From the NCBI GenBank assembly GCA_030549175.1, contig JAUKUA010000006.1, positions 1,922,001-1,986,000 on the forward strand: a stretch of DNA of 64,000 nt, read 5' to 3'. Made by a program: the position numbers and the translations under genes. Below, piece by piece: positions 22,194 to 32,893 of this stretch (position 1 is the first letter of the stretch; every line of letters begins with the position of its first letter). The notes below the pieces were generated by a model. The model had not been told where the DNA came from. It worked only from the letters and a program-made list of their open reading frames with translations, and searched no databases. The DNA is from Lasiosphaeris hirsuta. Lineage: Eukaryota > Ascomycota > Sordariomycetes > Sordariales > Lasiosphaeriaceae.

Positions 22194-23509
22194 CAGTACC
22201 ACAATGAAGAGATGTGTATCGCTAACCTCGGAACAGGATGACGAGGAGATTAGCTATCAATACGCGGCTATGTACCCAGTAGAAGGTCGCCGGAGAGCTA
22301 CCCCTGACAACAAATGTCACTGTGAGTCCCATGGACCAAGGGATCGAGCGGCATATGAGCCCTTAGTAGCATCGCTCATAATTAACTTTGACGACAACCA
22401 GCATCGTGAAGGTATCAGGACGGCTATCAAAATCTGTAACCTAGGAAACCATTGGGAACGAGTCGGAGTGGGGTATGCAATTCCTTGCCCGGGGCTCTTT
22501 TGGGTTGATCGATCGTGTCGCGGTAACCCTTATTCTCTGCGGTGGCGGAGGATTCGACTGGGATAGTGTCAGAAAGAAGTGGTCTGGCTAGAGGTCAGAA
22601 CGACTTTAAGGCTGAGTGTTTAAAGTGAAGAATATAGAAACGGCCAGATCCGCGGATCTTAACACCCGCCTAGCTTGTTACTATTAACGGCTACAATTAT
22701 CAGAAAGAAAGGGGTATAGGGGCTTTGCCAAACGGCCCCATAATTGATACGGACTGGACAGGTGCCCTGAAAAAACCCAAGGCAATTTGGCTACTCTAAC
22801 GTCGCACATGTAAGTTGCTTGGGGCTGGTACGCTGCTAGTAAGAATCTTTGTAACAGCTGTCTTATCCTAGGAGTTCCACTCTTATTTTGCTTGCAAAGT
22901 GCTAGTTATGTACATTATTAACACTGCCGCTGAAGGAGGTAACAGCAACCTGGCGTCATCTTAGAGGATATATAACGACCTTGCCTTACCCCCACCTGAT
23001 ATAATCTTGGCTCTGGCAAAACCTAATTAAGTTCATGACAACCAAGGCTTACACCTTACAGCTACAATTTCATATGCCAAGTAATAATAATAATCTATTC
23101 GGCTGTAAAAGGTGGGATCCTGATCACTTTACTACTCCAATGGAAAAATAGCGCTCAAACTACGTACACTTGTTAGGAAGAAAGGGATTTATGGACCCTG
23201 GCTGACTAGACACCTAGACTCCTAAACCCCTTTGTTTCTGAAAACTCACTTGTCTGGCCACCTCGCTTATAAAATATATATATATTCGGCGCTCACACGT
23301 CTTACTCTCTTAGCAAAGGGCAAGCTCAATTCAATCAACTCTTCTAGGAGGCTCAATGTACGCGTCGTCGAATGATAGCGCCCTACACACCCTCAAAACT
23401 CCCCAAACGCCCTATCCGACATCCCACTAAAACCTTATTTCTGGCACTATATTAATTCGTCTCCCCTCTAGTAAATCTCTCCGCCAGCAAGTCTCGTTTT
23501 GTAGACATC
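22194..23509. other. AT-rich gene-poor DNA
   Basis: Many scattered stops in all frames and TA-rich runs (for example about 23274-23284). I see no supportable gene; the base composition and stop density are what old RIP-affected repeats look like. Confidence 0.5.
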
Positions 23510-23889
23510 TTGAATAAATTCCCGGAATTCCAGGTACCCACGCCCAAGTCAAGATTCCAACACAACAAATCACATCCTCTTACCATGATCATATCCTTCT
23601 CAACTATGACTCATCTACCAATCACGGCTCACTCGTTTATGGCTACCCGTCGTTACATTACCATCCCTCCCCATATACAAGTTACACCTCACACACTCCA
23701 CATACGTATCATACACGTCCCAAACTTTAGTAATATGCCCAACCAACCTATTTCGACTCGACCCTACTCGTCCGATCAAGACAGAACCAACCAGGATTCG
23801 GCAAACGAGATCGACACCGAGACCGACACCACGGATATTCGGTCAACGGAATTTCAAGAGATCATAGAGCAATTACGGATACTAAGGCG

Positions 23890-23932
23890 TAACATCACGC
23901 AAAGATTTGGCGATCAGGCGTAGGTAAACACG
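23890..23932 (+). repeat. 43-bp direct repeat, unit A
   Basis: Matches unit B at 24007..24049 in 37 of 43 positions; five of the six differences are transitions. It encodes NITQRFGDQ with a TAG where unit B has CAG. Confidence 0.8.
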
Positions 23933-24006
23933 CAGATCATAGGTGGTATCAAAGAATTGAAGAAACGCCAATCGGTCCAAGAGGAGCATTCACGGGTACT
24001 GCAACG

Positions 24007-24049
24007 TAGCATCACGTAACAATTTGGCGATCAGACGCAGGTAAACACG
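24007..24049 (+). repeat. 43-bp direct repeat, unit B
   Basis: Partner of unit A at 23890..23932. It has TAA where unit A has CAA, and CAG where unit A has TAG, giving reciprocal evidence of C-to-T change at CpA. Confidence 0.8.
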
Positions 24050-24829
24050 GAAATGCAGAATGCACTGGGACAAGTCCATGCTTCCATGGTATAAACGCTA
24101 GGAGGTTTATTAGAGCATATGCCTCTTCTCAGGAACGATTGCCACCTTGCTCTCATATTTTGGTCTCTCATGGGTACGTTGGGTCGGGGTTTGCGGTCCA
24201 AAGCATTCTGTCGCCAACCAAAACATCACAGGTCTACGTTCAAGGATTTCTCTCTTCCCTTTCGGCCACGTCGAGATGGTTGGCTGATTGGCTGATGGAT
24301 CATTTCAGATGATACTTTTGGGGTTGAGCTCGGTGCTTGGGGCTGGTCTTTGTCGTGGTTTACAGCGTAACAATAGCATCCCATGGCAGCAGATTACGCA
24401 ATCAGGAGACAAACAGTAGCCAATCTTTGCTCTCGTGACGGGACGCCAAGTGAGTTGCCCACGGTGTCAATCCCCGCGCCAACCGTCGACGGCGGAAGCA
24501 CCTGATGATATGAACAGGCCCCCCCGATGTTCATCTAGGACGTAACACTGTAGACCACGATTTGAATCTACTTTTATTGATCAAACCTTGGATTCCTAGT
24601 GTCCTAGCGCCGCAACTCCCGCCAGACGACTCGCCGATCAGCGCATCTTCTGGGGCGGAAAGCCAGTCGCAACAACCAATGGAAAGCCGTAGACCTCCGT
24701 CAACTACCCCGAAGCGCTCCGGGTACAAGACGGTGAAGACGAGGGCACGTCACACGGATCCTGAAGGTACGTACCTCTGCAAATGCGCCTTTCGCGGATT
24801 GGCAGGGTTTTGTTTCGCACGCAGCCTCG

Positions 24830-24876
24830 GATTATACCCATGGTCGCGATTTTAAATCGTGGCCATGGTTATAATC
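24830..24876. repeat. Near-perfect 23-bp inverted repeat (hairpin)
   Basis: Arms 24830..24852 and 24854..24876 are reverse complements apart from three mismatches and are separated by a single base. The core is CCATGG-containing (GATTATACCCATGG / CCATGGTTATAATC). No poly-T tail follows. It could be a fossil of two inverted element ends. Confidence 0.7.
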
Positions 24877-25085
24877 TGCGCTTGGCGCCTTATTTCATAG
24901 TGCCCGGTGCTAACTCAGTTCTATAATAGTGGCGGACTTTTTTGGTCCATTAATATACCTTTAGAAAGGAACAGGTTTTTTGTCACACTGCCAGGTTCAC
25001 CCAAGGTCAACAAGGTGTCTCACGTCACGTTCTCTGTAATAATCCATCCGTATTAATGTGCTACCGTCAAGATATATCATGTATC

Positions 25086-27410
25086 CTAGGCGAGAGATAG
25101 CCCAAGCCTCGGTACTTTGCCTTCCCTCTCCTCATCCAAGTCGAGCTCGTGCGGTCTCTTGGCTGCTGTAGTAGTAGCCAGGTGAAAATCGATCGCCATC
25201 ACCCCCGCGACTTCCTTGTTCCAGACAAGATTCTGATCTCGTACATCGCCATGACAAACACCGGCGCAATATAGCGCTCCAACGGTATCGCCGATCTCAT
25301 CGTTTATGTCTATACCATCCGGGACATGGGCGTCGTCGAGTGTTATGCCCGCCCAGGACATGAGCATCATGTTTTTGATGAATGCTAGGGACTGAGTCGG
25401 GTACGAGCGGGCGAGGTCGATGTTGCCAAGGTGCACTGGTATCTTGATGCCCTGGAGGTTCCTACAATGAGAGTAGATGTGGGCTTCCTTCGCGAGCACA
25501 TCCGCGCAGCCTGCCTGAACCCCCTTTGCAACAAGGGTGTACCCGTACTCTGGTACGGTGATCTTGAACAAGACGCCTACGCGGCCGATCATGCCGTACC
25601 TGTCAAGACATTCGCAGCCAATGTCGAGATCCTTGGCGAGCTGAGGCCGAAAGAGAGAGCATAGCTGAGCTCCGGAGATAGGGTGGTACTACCCGGACCT
25701 GCTTCGAAAATGGAGGTACGCGTTGGGGCACTTTGGGTCGAGAGTACCGTTGCGGCTGAGCCTAAGCAAGCAGGCCTAGGTACAATATAGCAGAGCAGAT
25801 AGCGAGAGGCGAGTAAAGATCTGTCGCTGACTGCCAGGCTGTGATCCGCCGTCCAGAGGTGCCGGCTGCGACCCGCTACCCCTGCGCGGCGACTCCTCCC
25901 TTGTTCGTTTAGTAAGGGATTGCCGCTGTGGTGTCTTGGGCATTCTTGAACTACCTCCTTGCTCGTCGTCATCATCGGCCGGAGGTGGTGGTGGAGGAGG
26001 AGGGAAACCCGAGGGAGTTCCGATACCTTGGCTTTGTGACTTGGTCGTCTTGGTAGGTGGCCATCGTGAAAGGTCTCCGAGGGCCTTGTCGATCCAGCCC
26101 GGAGATTGGGTCTCCGTTTCCAGTGCGAGAAGCGAAAGCGTTGTCAATTGCGCAGCGGGCGTTGACCTCACAAGCTCAGCCGCAGGTTGCTGCCCTTCCA
26201 GGTCGACAGAGCATGGTACAAAATGGAAATATAAATCCCCATGGTGTGTGCCCTTGACGTTTAGGAAAATCATGCACTCCCCAGATGAAACATATACATA
26301 TAACAAACCGCTCGTTATCATGTAATGGTATGCCTGACACAAGACTCTTGCTACTGTTGTCTGATCCTGGCTAACAACAGAAGCCGTATGTCCTGGGAGC
26401 TGGCCTTTGCGTCTTGCTTCCAAGTGACCGACGCAATCTGCAAACAAGGTATCTGCAGGATGAGTATCATGACCTAGTACATTTTTAAATCGCCACGCTC
26501 GAGCTTTGTGAGCCGCCTTGTACTCTCCAATCAATGCAATCGCCTGAGTATCGTTAGGGTTGGTGCGGATCCCCCATCGGTTAGGGGCCAAGGTCGTCGA
26601 CTTATCTGGGGACTGTCTCTTTGCCGCCGGCGGCTGGTCCTCACCGCGGGTTATCAGCGGCAGGTTAGCAGCAAGGCCATAGGCGTTGTTGCGAAACTCG
26701 AAGCCGGTGGTCCGGGGATCCGGGTGCTTCTCAAGGTCGATGGACACGATATCGGCGGCGGGTGCCTCGGCGTGTGCGCGTATGAAGGCCCGTATGTCTT
26801 GCTCGTCCCTTCTTGGCGTTGGTGAGAGAGTACGCCGTGCGAATCGGACCTCGGAAAGAGATGGGAGGGTTTCCAAGTTTCCGATTGCTTGTACGAGGAG
26901 ATGGAATTTGGTGGCGTGAAGCATGGGGAATTCGGTCCATCGGTAGAGAGCACGAGGGTACACTTTGTTCTCGACATTCGTCTCGCCATTGGCAACCTTG
27001 GTAGGGTTGTCCTTTACTACCAAGACCGGGAAGACGATGGTTTGGACGTTGTATAGATATTGGACGAGATTGGTTTTCCGATTCTTAGCTGCTTCTCGAT
27101 CCGCCCGTTCGGCTTCTCGATTGGCCCGTTCGACCTCTCGTACGAGCTCCGCATTCTTCAGCTCCAGCTCCCTCTCAAGCCTCTCTAGCTTTTTCTGAAG
27201 GTCCTCGTCTATGGTTGTAATGTAGAAATAGAACGAAATAAGGCAGTTGTAGCAAAAATGTGGTTTTGTGAAGGAATTCGGACTAGCGTGTTTGGCGAAA
27301 TAGGGCGGAGCTGATGAGCTAGCTAAATCTGGTATTGTGGGGCCGACATGATCTGTGCGTGGTTCCCTGCTACACAAGAGCTTCTCGGGGTGTCGGTACA
27401 GAGGGTCCAT
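25086..27410 (-). pseudogene. Coiled-coil/nuclease-like/kinase protein, copy 2 (interrupted)
   Basis: A single 775-codon frame from the ATG at 27410 to 25086, interrupted only by TAG at 25776-25778 and TAG at 25689-25691. Order: Glu/Arg coiled coil (LQKKLERLERELELKNAELV); a middle domain with AIALIGEYKAAHKARAWRF (ExK motif as in copy 1) and QAYHYMITSGLLYVYVSSGECMIFLNV; a Pro-rich and basic linker; then an atypical kinase (YGYTLVAKGV, KEAHIYSHC, GVCHGDVRDQNLVWN, GVMAIDFHLA). Both stops sit in the linker between nuclease-like and kinase parts, next to LDPKCPNAYLH, a segment also present in copy 1. Each can be a Gln codon changed by C to T at CpA. A product ending at the first stop would keep the nuclease-like half. 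Confidence 0.72.
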
Positions 27411-27615
27411 AGCTCAATCTGTAGAAAAAAAAAAAGAAAAAAAAAAACCCCTCCTGATGGGCTTTGCAGCGTGAGGAATGGCATTTTAGGCATTTAAAAA
27501 GGCATTAAAAAAGGCATCAAAAAAGCCATTCCGATCCTAGAAAGGCCGGCTGGATTTCCAAACATAGCTTTTTAAATACGAACGATAACGTTTTTGCTGC
27601 TAGAAAGCCTTTATC
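27411..27615. promoter_or_regulatory. Divergent intergenic region between the nuclease-kinase and NTPase-like genes
   Basis: About 200 bp separate two divergently oriented gene relics. It holds two A-rich tracts and a short tandem GGCATTAAAAA-type repeat (about 27490-27530). Shared promoter function is inferred from layout only. Confidence 0.3.
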
Positions 27616-28723
27616 AACAGTAACTGCTAGCCAGCATCGACACTATCTACCTCTGCAGTGATAAGCTTCTCAAAGATCCACAAAAGTGCGACATGTACAA
27701 CTCCCGAATCGCCCACAAGATCATCCTCAAACATGTCACCTCGACCACTGTGGCACGGCAGATGCTAACGGCCGAGGAATAGAGATTCTGATGTCTTGGA
27801 ATATGTGTCTTTGAACTTACAGCTCTTGGACAACACCTATGCGGAAAACCGGAAAGTGGTATATGAGGCGAGAAGGGTTTTTGCAGGTCAAGTTCAGCAT
27901 GCCCGGATGCTGACTGATCTACACCGGCTGTTTGAGGAGGCTGATGTGAAAAAAAAAAAAAAGTTAGCGTCTGAAGAAAACAGGAGAGATGGAAGCGAGG
28001 GAAAGGAAATTAGAACAACGGGAGCAAAGACTCGGAGAGATTGAACGGAAGCGGGAACGCAGAGAGAGACGAAGGGAGAAGAGAGAGAAGAAACGAGAAC
28101 TGACCCAGCCCAAGTCGGTCGAGCTCCTCATCCACGGACACAAAAGTGCGGATGATGGCGCTGAGGTATCAGGCGTATCCCTTCTATCGGCAACCCTCTT
28201 TCAAGCTCTCGCGACTCGGGAGCAGTACGTGCGATTGGCATTCTTCTGTAGGCTCCATGCCGAGGCCGACGATGCACATGTCGGCGGCTTAGCCATGGTC
28301 AAAAATTTCATTGCCCAGGTGCTGCGACAGTGTGACTTTGATCTGTCTTCGCTCAAGGACAACACTATCGATATCGAACTAATCCGGAAGGGCAAAGTCA
28401 AGGACTTGTGCAAGGTGCTTCTCTGGCTAATCGAACAACTTCCAGAGGGCTTGAGAGTCGTGTGTATCATTGATGAGATTGGCAAGGATGAGAATGATGA
28501 GCATGAGCCCAAGATGCTGGCAGTTCTCAAGACGATGCTGCGCCTGGCACATGAGTCGGCGTTAGCATGTACAATAAAGGTAATGGCGACGAGTACGGAG
28601 GCGACGGATGCAGTGCATCATGTCTTTCGGGACGATGACGAGTGTCAGTTGGATCTTGGTGTATTTGATGAAGGTTGCGAGGTAGGGAGAATACGGGGAA
28701 TCTCAGTTGCATATGCCGGATGA
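27616..28723 (+). pseudogene. Decayed P-loop-NTPase-like fungal protein
   Basis: Three linked pieces in different frames: PQKCDMYNSRIAHKIILKHV to LTAEE before a TAG; LEYVSLNLQLLDNTYAENRK to HRLFEEADV, ending in a 14-A tract; and, in the frame after that tract (from about 27989), a Glu/Arg coiled coil, ELLIHGHKSADD, VRLAFFCRLHAEADDAHVGGLAMVKNFIAQVL, IRKGKVKDLCKVLLWLIEQLP and VVCIIDEIG, the last resembling Walker B. The same order is seen in uncharacterised fungal NTPase-like proteins. The poly-A slippage site and the TAG make it inactive as written. It lies head-to-head with nuclease-kinase copy 2. Confidence 0.55.
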
Positions 28724-29110
28724 TGGCGATGATGATTCCGATTCTAGTGCTATTTAGCACCAATGACACAGCTTGGGGGCAACCTAAAACCGGCAGCCAA
28801 TTTGCGTTGGGGAAACAGATATTGGCTTGCCAGGATTCCCCGGAAGAAGTGACTGGTTCCCGGCTGGCGGGCCAGGACACAACGACATAATATCGTGCCT
28901 AAATATATGGAGAGGAGTGAGTGCGGGGATCGATATTGCTTATCCAGAAGATCCCCATTGATCGGCGAGGTCGATGGGGAATAAATACGGCTATGGTAAG
29001 TTCCCTCGCTATGTAATGGAGTTGGCACCAAGCTTTGTCAAGCATTGGCTGCATGGTGTTGCACACAACTCACCTTCCCCTGGGTTTAGCAACTCCCTGT
29101 TTCAGTCATC

Positions 29111-30288
29111 ATGCCTTCAACACTTGCATACATCAAGCTCGCGGCTTCCCTGCTCGCCAGTAGCACTGTGCTTGCCCAGACTCCTGCGTCAACCGCCGAG
29201 GTACACCCTCTGCTACTAACGCGGAAATGCACAAACTCAGGGGGCTGCGTGCAGCAAAACACGTCGGTAGTGCTCGACTTTGAGTACCGCGATGTACATG
29301 TCGCGGGCGGGACAACGTCGTGCAAGACCGGAAACAAACTGAGCCAGAGCCAGTGCCCCAACGCAGCAACGTGCGCAAAGAACTGCGTGGTAGAGCCGGC
29401 CGACTACGCTGCCATGGGAGTTTCAACCAAGGGCAACGCTGTCACCATGTACCACTACGTCAAGGATTCCAGTGGTAAGCTCTTCAACGCCACGCCTCGC
29501 ATCTACCTCCTCGACGCAGAAGGAAAGTACGTCATGATGAAGCTCCTCAACCAGGAGCTGACCGTCGACGTCGACCTGTCGACGCTGCCGTGTGGCGAGA
29601 ACGGCGCCTTCTACCTCTCTGAGATGGTGGCGGACGGCAGCAAGAACCCTGGTCAGTTCAACATTGGCGGCGCCGGTATGGGCAACGGGTATTGTGATGC
29701 CCAGTGCCAGGGCTACTGCTGCGGGGAGATGGATATCATCGAGGCCAACTCCCAGGCCAATGTGTTTACCGGCCACCCGTGCAAGGGCAACAACTGCGAC
29801 AAGTCCGGCTGTGGGTACAATTCGTTTGCTGCCGGGCAGCGCAACTTTTATGGACCTGGCAAAACGGTCGACACAACGAAGCCTTTCACCGTCATCACGC
29901 AGTTTCAAGCTAGCGGCGGGAAACTGACGACGATTACGCGAAAGTACATTCAGAATGGAAGGAATATCAACAGCGGCACCATCACCAACTGTGGATCTGA
30001 GGGGAGCACTGGAGGGCTGACTGGCATGGGCGAGTCTCTTGGGCGCGGTAGTAAGTAACCGGGTGTTCTCCCAGCATAGACATGGCTAACATTGACTTTA
30101 AAGTGGTTCTGGCAATGAGCATCTGGAACGACGCGGCTCAGAACATGGCTTGGCTTGATAGTGGCACCAACGGACCTTGTGCCGCCGGACAGGGTAGCCC
30201 GTCGAACATCCAGTCGCAGCATCCTGACACTCACGTCGTCTTCTCCAATATCCGCTGGGGCGATATCGGCTCCACGACCAAGGGTTAG
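29111..30288 (+). CDS. GH7 endo-beta-1,4-glucanase, secreted, no cellulose-binding module
   Basis: Two exons, 29111..30050 and 30104..30288 (donor GTAAGT, branch GCTAAC, acceptor AAAG), 374 aa; the splice rebuilds [15 protein letters not shown] signal peptide ([13 protein letters not shown]) is followed by the GH7 fold: [21 protein letters not shown] carries nucleophile Glu206, Asp208 and acid/base Glu211, and downstream are [33 protein letters not shown] and the C-terminal [11 protein letters not shown]. The short loops around the active site and the CCGEMDI context suggest an endoglucanase with an open cleft rather than a cellobiohydrolase. No CBM1 or linker follows. It should hydrolyse cellulose or beta-glucan outside the cell. 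Confidence 0.92.
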
Positions 30289-30734
30289 CGGTGATATTGC
30301 TGGCTCTCCGAGTCAGGCCAACAGGAGGGGAGCAAGAAATTCCATGACCAAAGATTTAAGAAAGGAAGAAACGGGGCACCTTGAAAAAGAAATTAAAACG
30401 GGATTTAATGTGCCAGGCTTACCCTCCCTCCCTTGTTAACTCCACGCATGTCCAATGAAGATGATGAGCGTCAGACGGGCAAAAATACATACAACACCAG
30501 GGATTCGCTGGTCGTCACCGACCCAACTACTAGTCTGGCGGTCACCGGCTTATCTATGGGAGAGCGGACGGGATCCCGAGTTTTCCGGTACCTATGGTCG
30601 TATGTGAAGGCTGTAGTGTTTTGATTGCTTCATGTATCCGCTGACTGTTTGCATTTGTCCCAGTTGTCTGCTGTGATACTCAAGTCATCAAAATGAGTCT
30701 GGGATCGTGTTAGTTACGAAGACGTGCAAACGGA

Positions 30735-31515
30735 CGCCGCCCTCTTTACAGAAAACGAGCCCAAGGCGCTCCAAGCCCCGAGTTAGACAAGGCCTTGGAG
30801 TCTATCGTCCAAAGTAGGTACACCCCATTTCAAGTGCCAATTCCTTCGTTTACACGTCGCTCACATGTTTTCCCGTTTGCAGCGTACCCCCCTGAGTGAC
30901 CCGTAGAGCTCGTACACGAAACTCCGCAAGGACCCGGACACAGGTGTAAAATTCCCAGAAGAGAATGGAGGGGGGTTATCTCGGAGGTCTTGAAGTTTTT
31001 CATCAGATTTGTCTCACAGTTACAGGACCGGCGGGTAGGAGAAGGGACAAAGTTAACCTCCCGCTCCGAAGCTTCACTGTCTGCACTTGATCAGACAGCA
31101 CTCCTACAAGGAATATTACGCAAACCTGAGCACACCTCCGGCGGCCTTCACAGACCCAGACCACGTCCTCCGGATTCATGTTGGTGCGTCATGTCCCTGT
31201 GACTATGATGTAAAGTACCTCAGCTAACTCAGGCTCTTGCAAGACCACTGCATCGACATGATACGCCAGGTACTCATGTGTCATTCTGACGTCGCACTAG
31301 TCACCCACTCTTGGGTTGACGGCTATGACACCCCCCTCCCGGATTTCAACACGTGGCACAAGTGCAGGAATTTTGATGCCCTCTCCGAGTATGCTGCAAG
31401 TGCCGCTGTGGATATCGAGGTGAAGAAGCCGACTGGGGCAAAGGCGCTCTCCAAGGCTCCGGGCGGACATGCCGGCAAGCCATGGGGGTCATCACTCCCA
31501 CTAGTAGAAGAGTGA
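30735..31515 (+). pseudogene. UstYa-like (DUF3328) protein relic
   Basis: Pieces in order: GAPSPELDKALESIVQ before a GTAGGT donor; KLRKDPDTGVKFPEENGG; after a 1-nt frame slip in a G6 run, GYLGGLEVFHQICLT; FTDPDHVLRIHV; then, across a GTGCGT..GCAAG intron, DHCIDMIRQVLMCHSDV and PDFNTWHKCRNFDAL. This is the UstYa/DUF3328 pattern with the second HxxHC motif (HVDHC) intact; the first is reduced to HQIC. UstYa-type enzymes act as oxidases in ribosomally made cyclic peptide pathways. The frameshift and early stops make this copy dead. No precursor peptide gene with repeated cores is visible nearby. Confidence 0.65.
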
Positions 31516-32013
31516 CCACCACTAGCTGATCTCTTGAGGCTGAAAAAGCTGTGTACATGTAGACCGCAGAGGAATAAAATCAGGACGAGATGGTATTGAG
31601 ACCATTTTGATAGAGACCCTCCTTGAAGACATAACTCGGCAACTTGCCACCAGGTGTAATGAAACCCTACACGGGAAGATTTTATGCCAGGTTTCACAAT
31701 CACCAAATCATCCTAGCTGAAGCAAGGAGTTGTGCCGAGTAACGCGGTACGTGCACGCAGTCACCTCGGCAGATCAGCACGGGATGTAGGCGACGGCAAC
31801 TTCGCGGCACAGCGCAGGCGGTGCCATGATATGTAGGCGTCCTGTTATTAGCAAGGCAATAACCAGTGGTTGTATATTGCACTTTCCAATTCAAAACATC
31901 ATGACCATCAACTCCTGCTTGCTATTATTGCCTTGGCTTCCACCACCAGCACCCCGCCCCAAAATTAGCAATCTCATCACTCACAAAAACACATCAACCA
32001 GTCCACGAAAAAA

Positions 32014-32893
32014 ATGCCAAAGCCGCTGCCTCAGGGACTCGAGGTCCGCCAAGCCCGCCCGGAAGATGTCTCTTCTCTCGCCAGGCTACTAGTGCATTCG
32101 CCTGACGACGGAACGCTATACCAGTTTCCCCATGTGCTTGAGTATCCCGACGAGATGCACAAGCTCCATGCCGGCTGGCTCTGTTCCACAGTTTGCAGCC
32201 CAACGACGCTGGTCAGAGTCGCCGTGCTGCCCAAGGACGGCAAGCAGGCCATCGTCGGATTCAGTAGCTGGATGAAGAGGGAAGCAGATCCCGGGTCCGA
32301 GGGCAGCACGCGGCTCGCCGAACTGAATCGCGTCACTTTCACCGAGCGTATGCAGACCGAAGAAACCCCCCCTCTCGCAAAAGAGAGAAAAGTTCTAACA
32401 ACACGCAGCGGAAGAGAGGGACACCCCATCGGGAGCCGACTCGGGGTCGGGCCGCTCCAAGGCCCTGGAAGCCGACGAGAAGCATAGCGAGGCCGTGCGA
32501 CGCGTCCGGAAGCAAGCGCCGCCATCGCTGACAGCCTCGGTCCCGTCCTACGAGCTCAACGGCCTTGCCGTCCATGCCGACTACCAGGGCTACGGCATCG
32601 GAAGTCTTCTCGTCCGCTGGGGCTTGGGCAGGGCGGCCGAGGACGGCCTGCCCGTCTTTGCTACCGGCGAGGCCCAGGGCGTCGACTTCTATGAGAAGGC
32701 CTTGGGGTTCCGGAGAGTGCTCGGGACCGAGTTTTGGTTGGACAAGGATGGCCAGGATATTAGTGGTAGCGACGTCAAGCAGGGCGGAAATGAAGAGTGG
32801 AAGAAGGTCAACGGCGGACTGTCTGGGGCGGAGATGGTCTGGTGTCCGAAAGGATATGAAATCGACATAAGGGGGGAGGTATATCGTGGATAA
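32014..32893 (+). CDS. GNAT-family N-acetyltransferase
   Basis: Two exons, 32014..32347 and 32409..32893 (donor GTATGC, branch TTCTAAC, acceptor CGCAG), 272 aa. The GNAT fold is evident: an N-terminal beta-alpha (GLEVRQARPEDVSSLARLL), IVGFSSWMKR, then motif A LNGLAVHADYQGYGIGSLLVRWGL with the acetyl-CoA loop QGYGIG, and motif B VDFYEKALGFRRV. Between them is an exon-junction-spanning, charged, probably disordered insert. It is cytosolic or nuclear with an unknown acceptor. It sits beside the UstYa-like relic but nothing else ties them together. Confidence 0.87.

Larger units (their letters stand above)
23510..24295 (+). pseudogene. Uncharacterised coiled-coil protein with three Gln-to-stop changes
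   Basis: One frame runs from 23510 to a TGA at 24293-24295 and is interrupted only at 23921 (TAG), 24017 (TAA) and 24092 (TAA). All three fit Gln codons. The protein has a Thr/Asp-rich segment, a helix (EFQEIIEQLRILRRNITQRFGDQ), a second partial copy of that helix, and a C-terminal hydrophobic part after LGGLLEHMPLL. No known family is recognised; a mobile-element structural protein or a lineage-specific gene are both possible. Confidence 0.5.
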
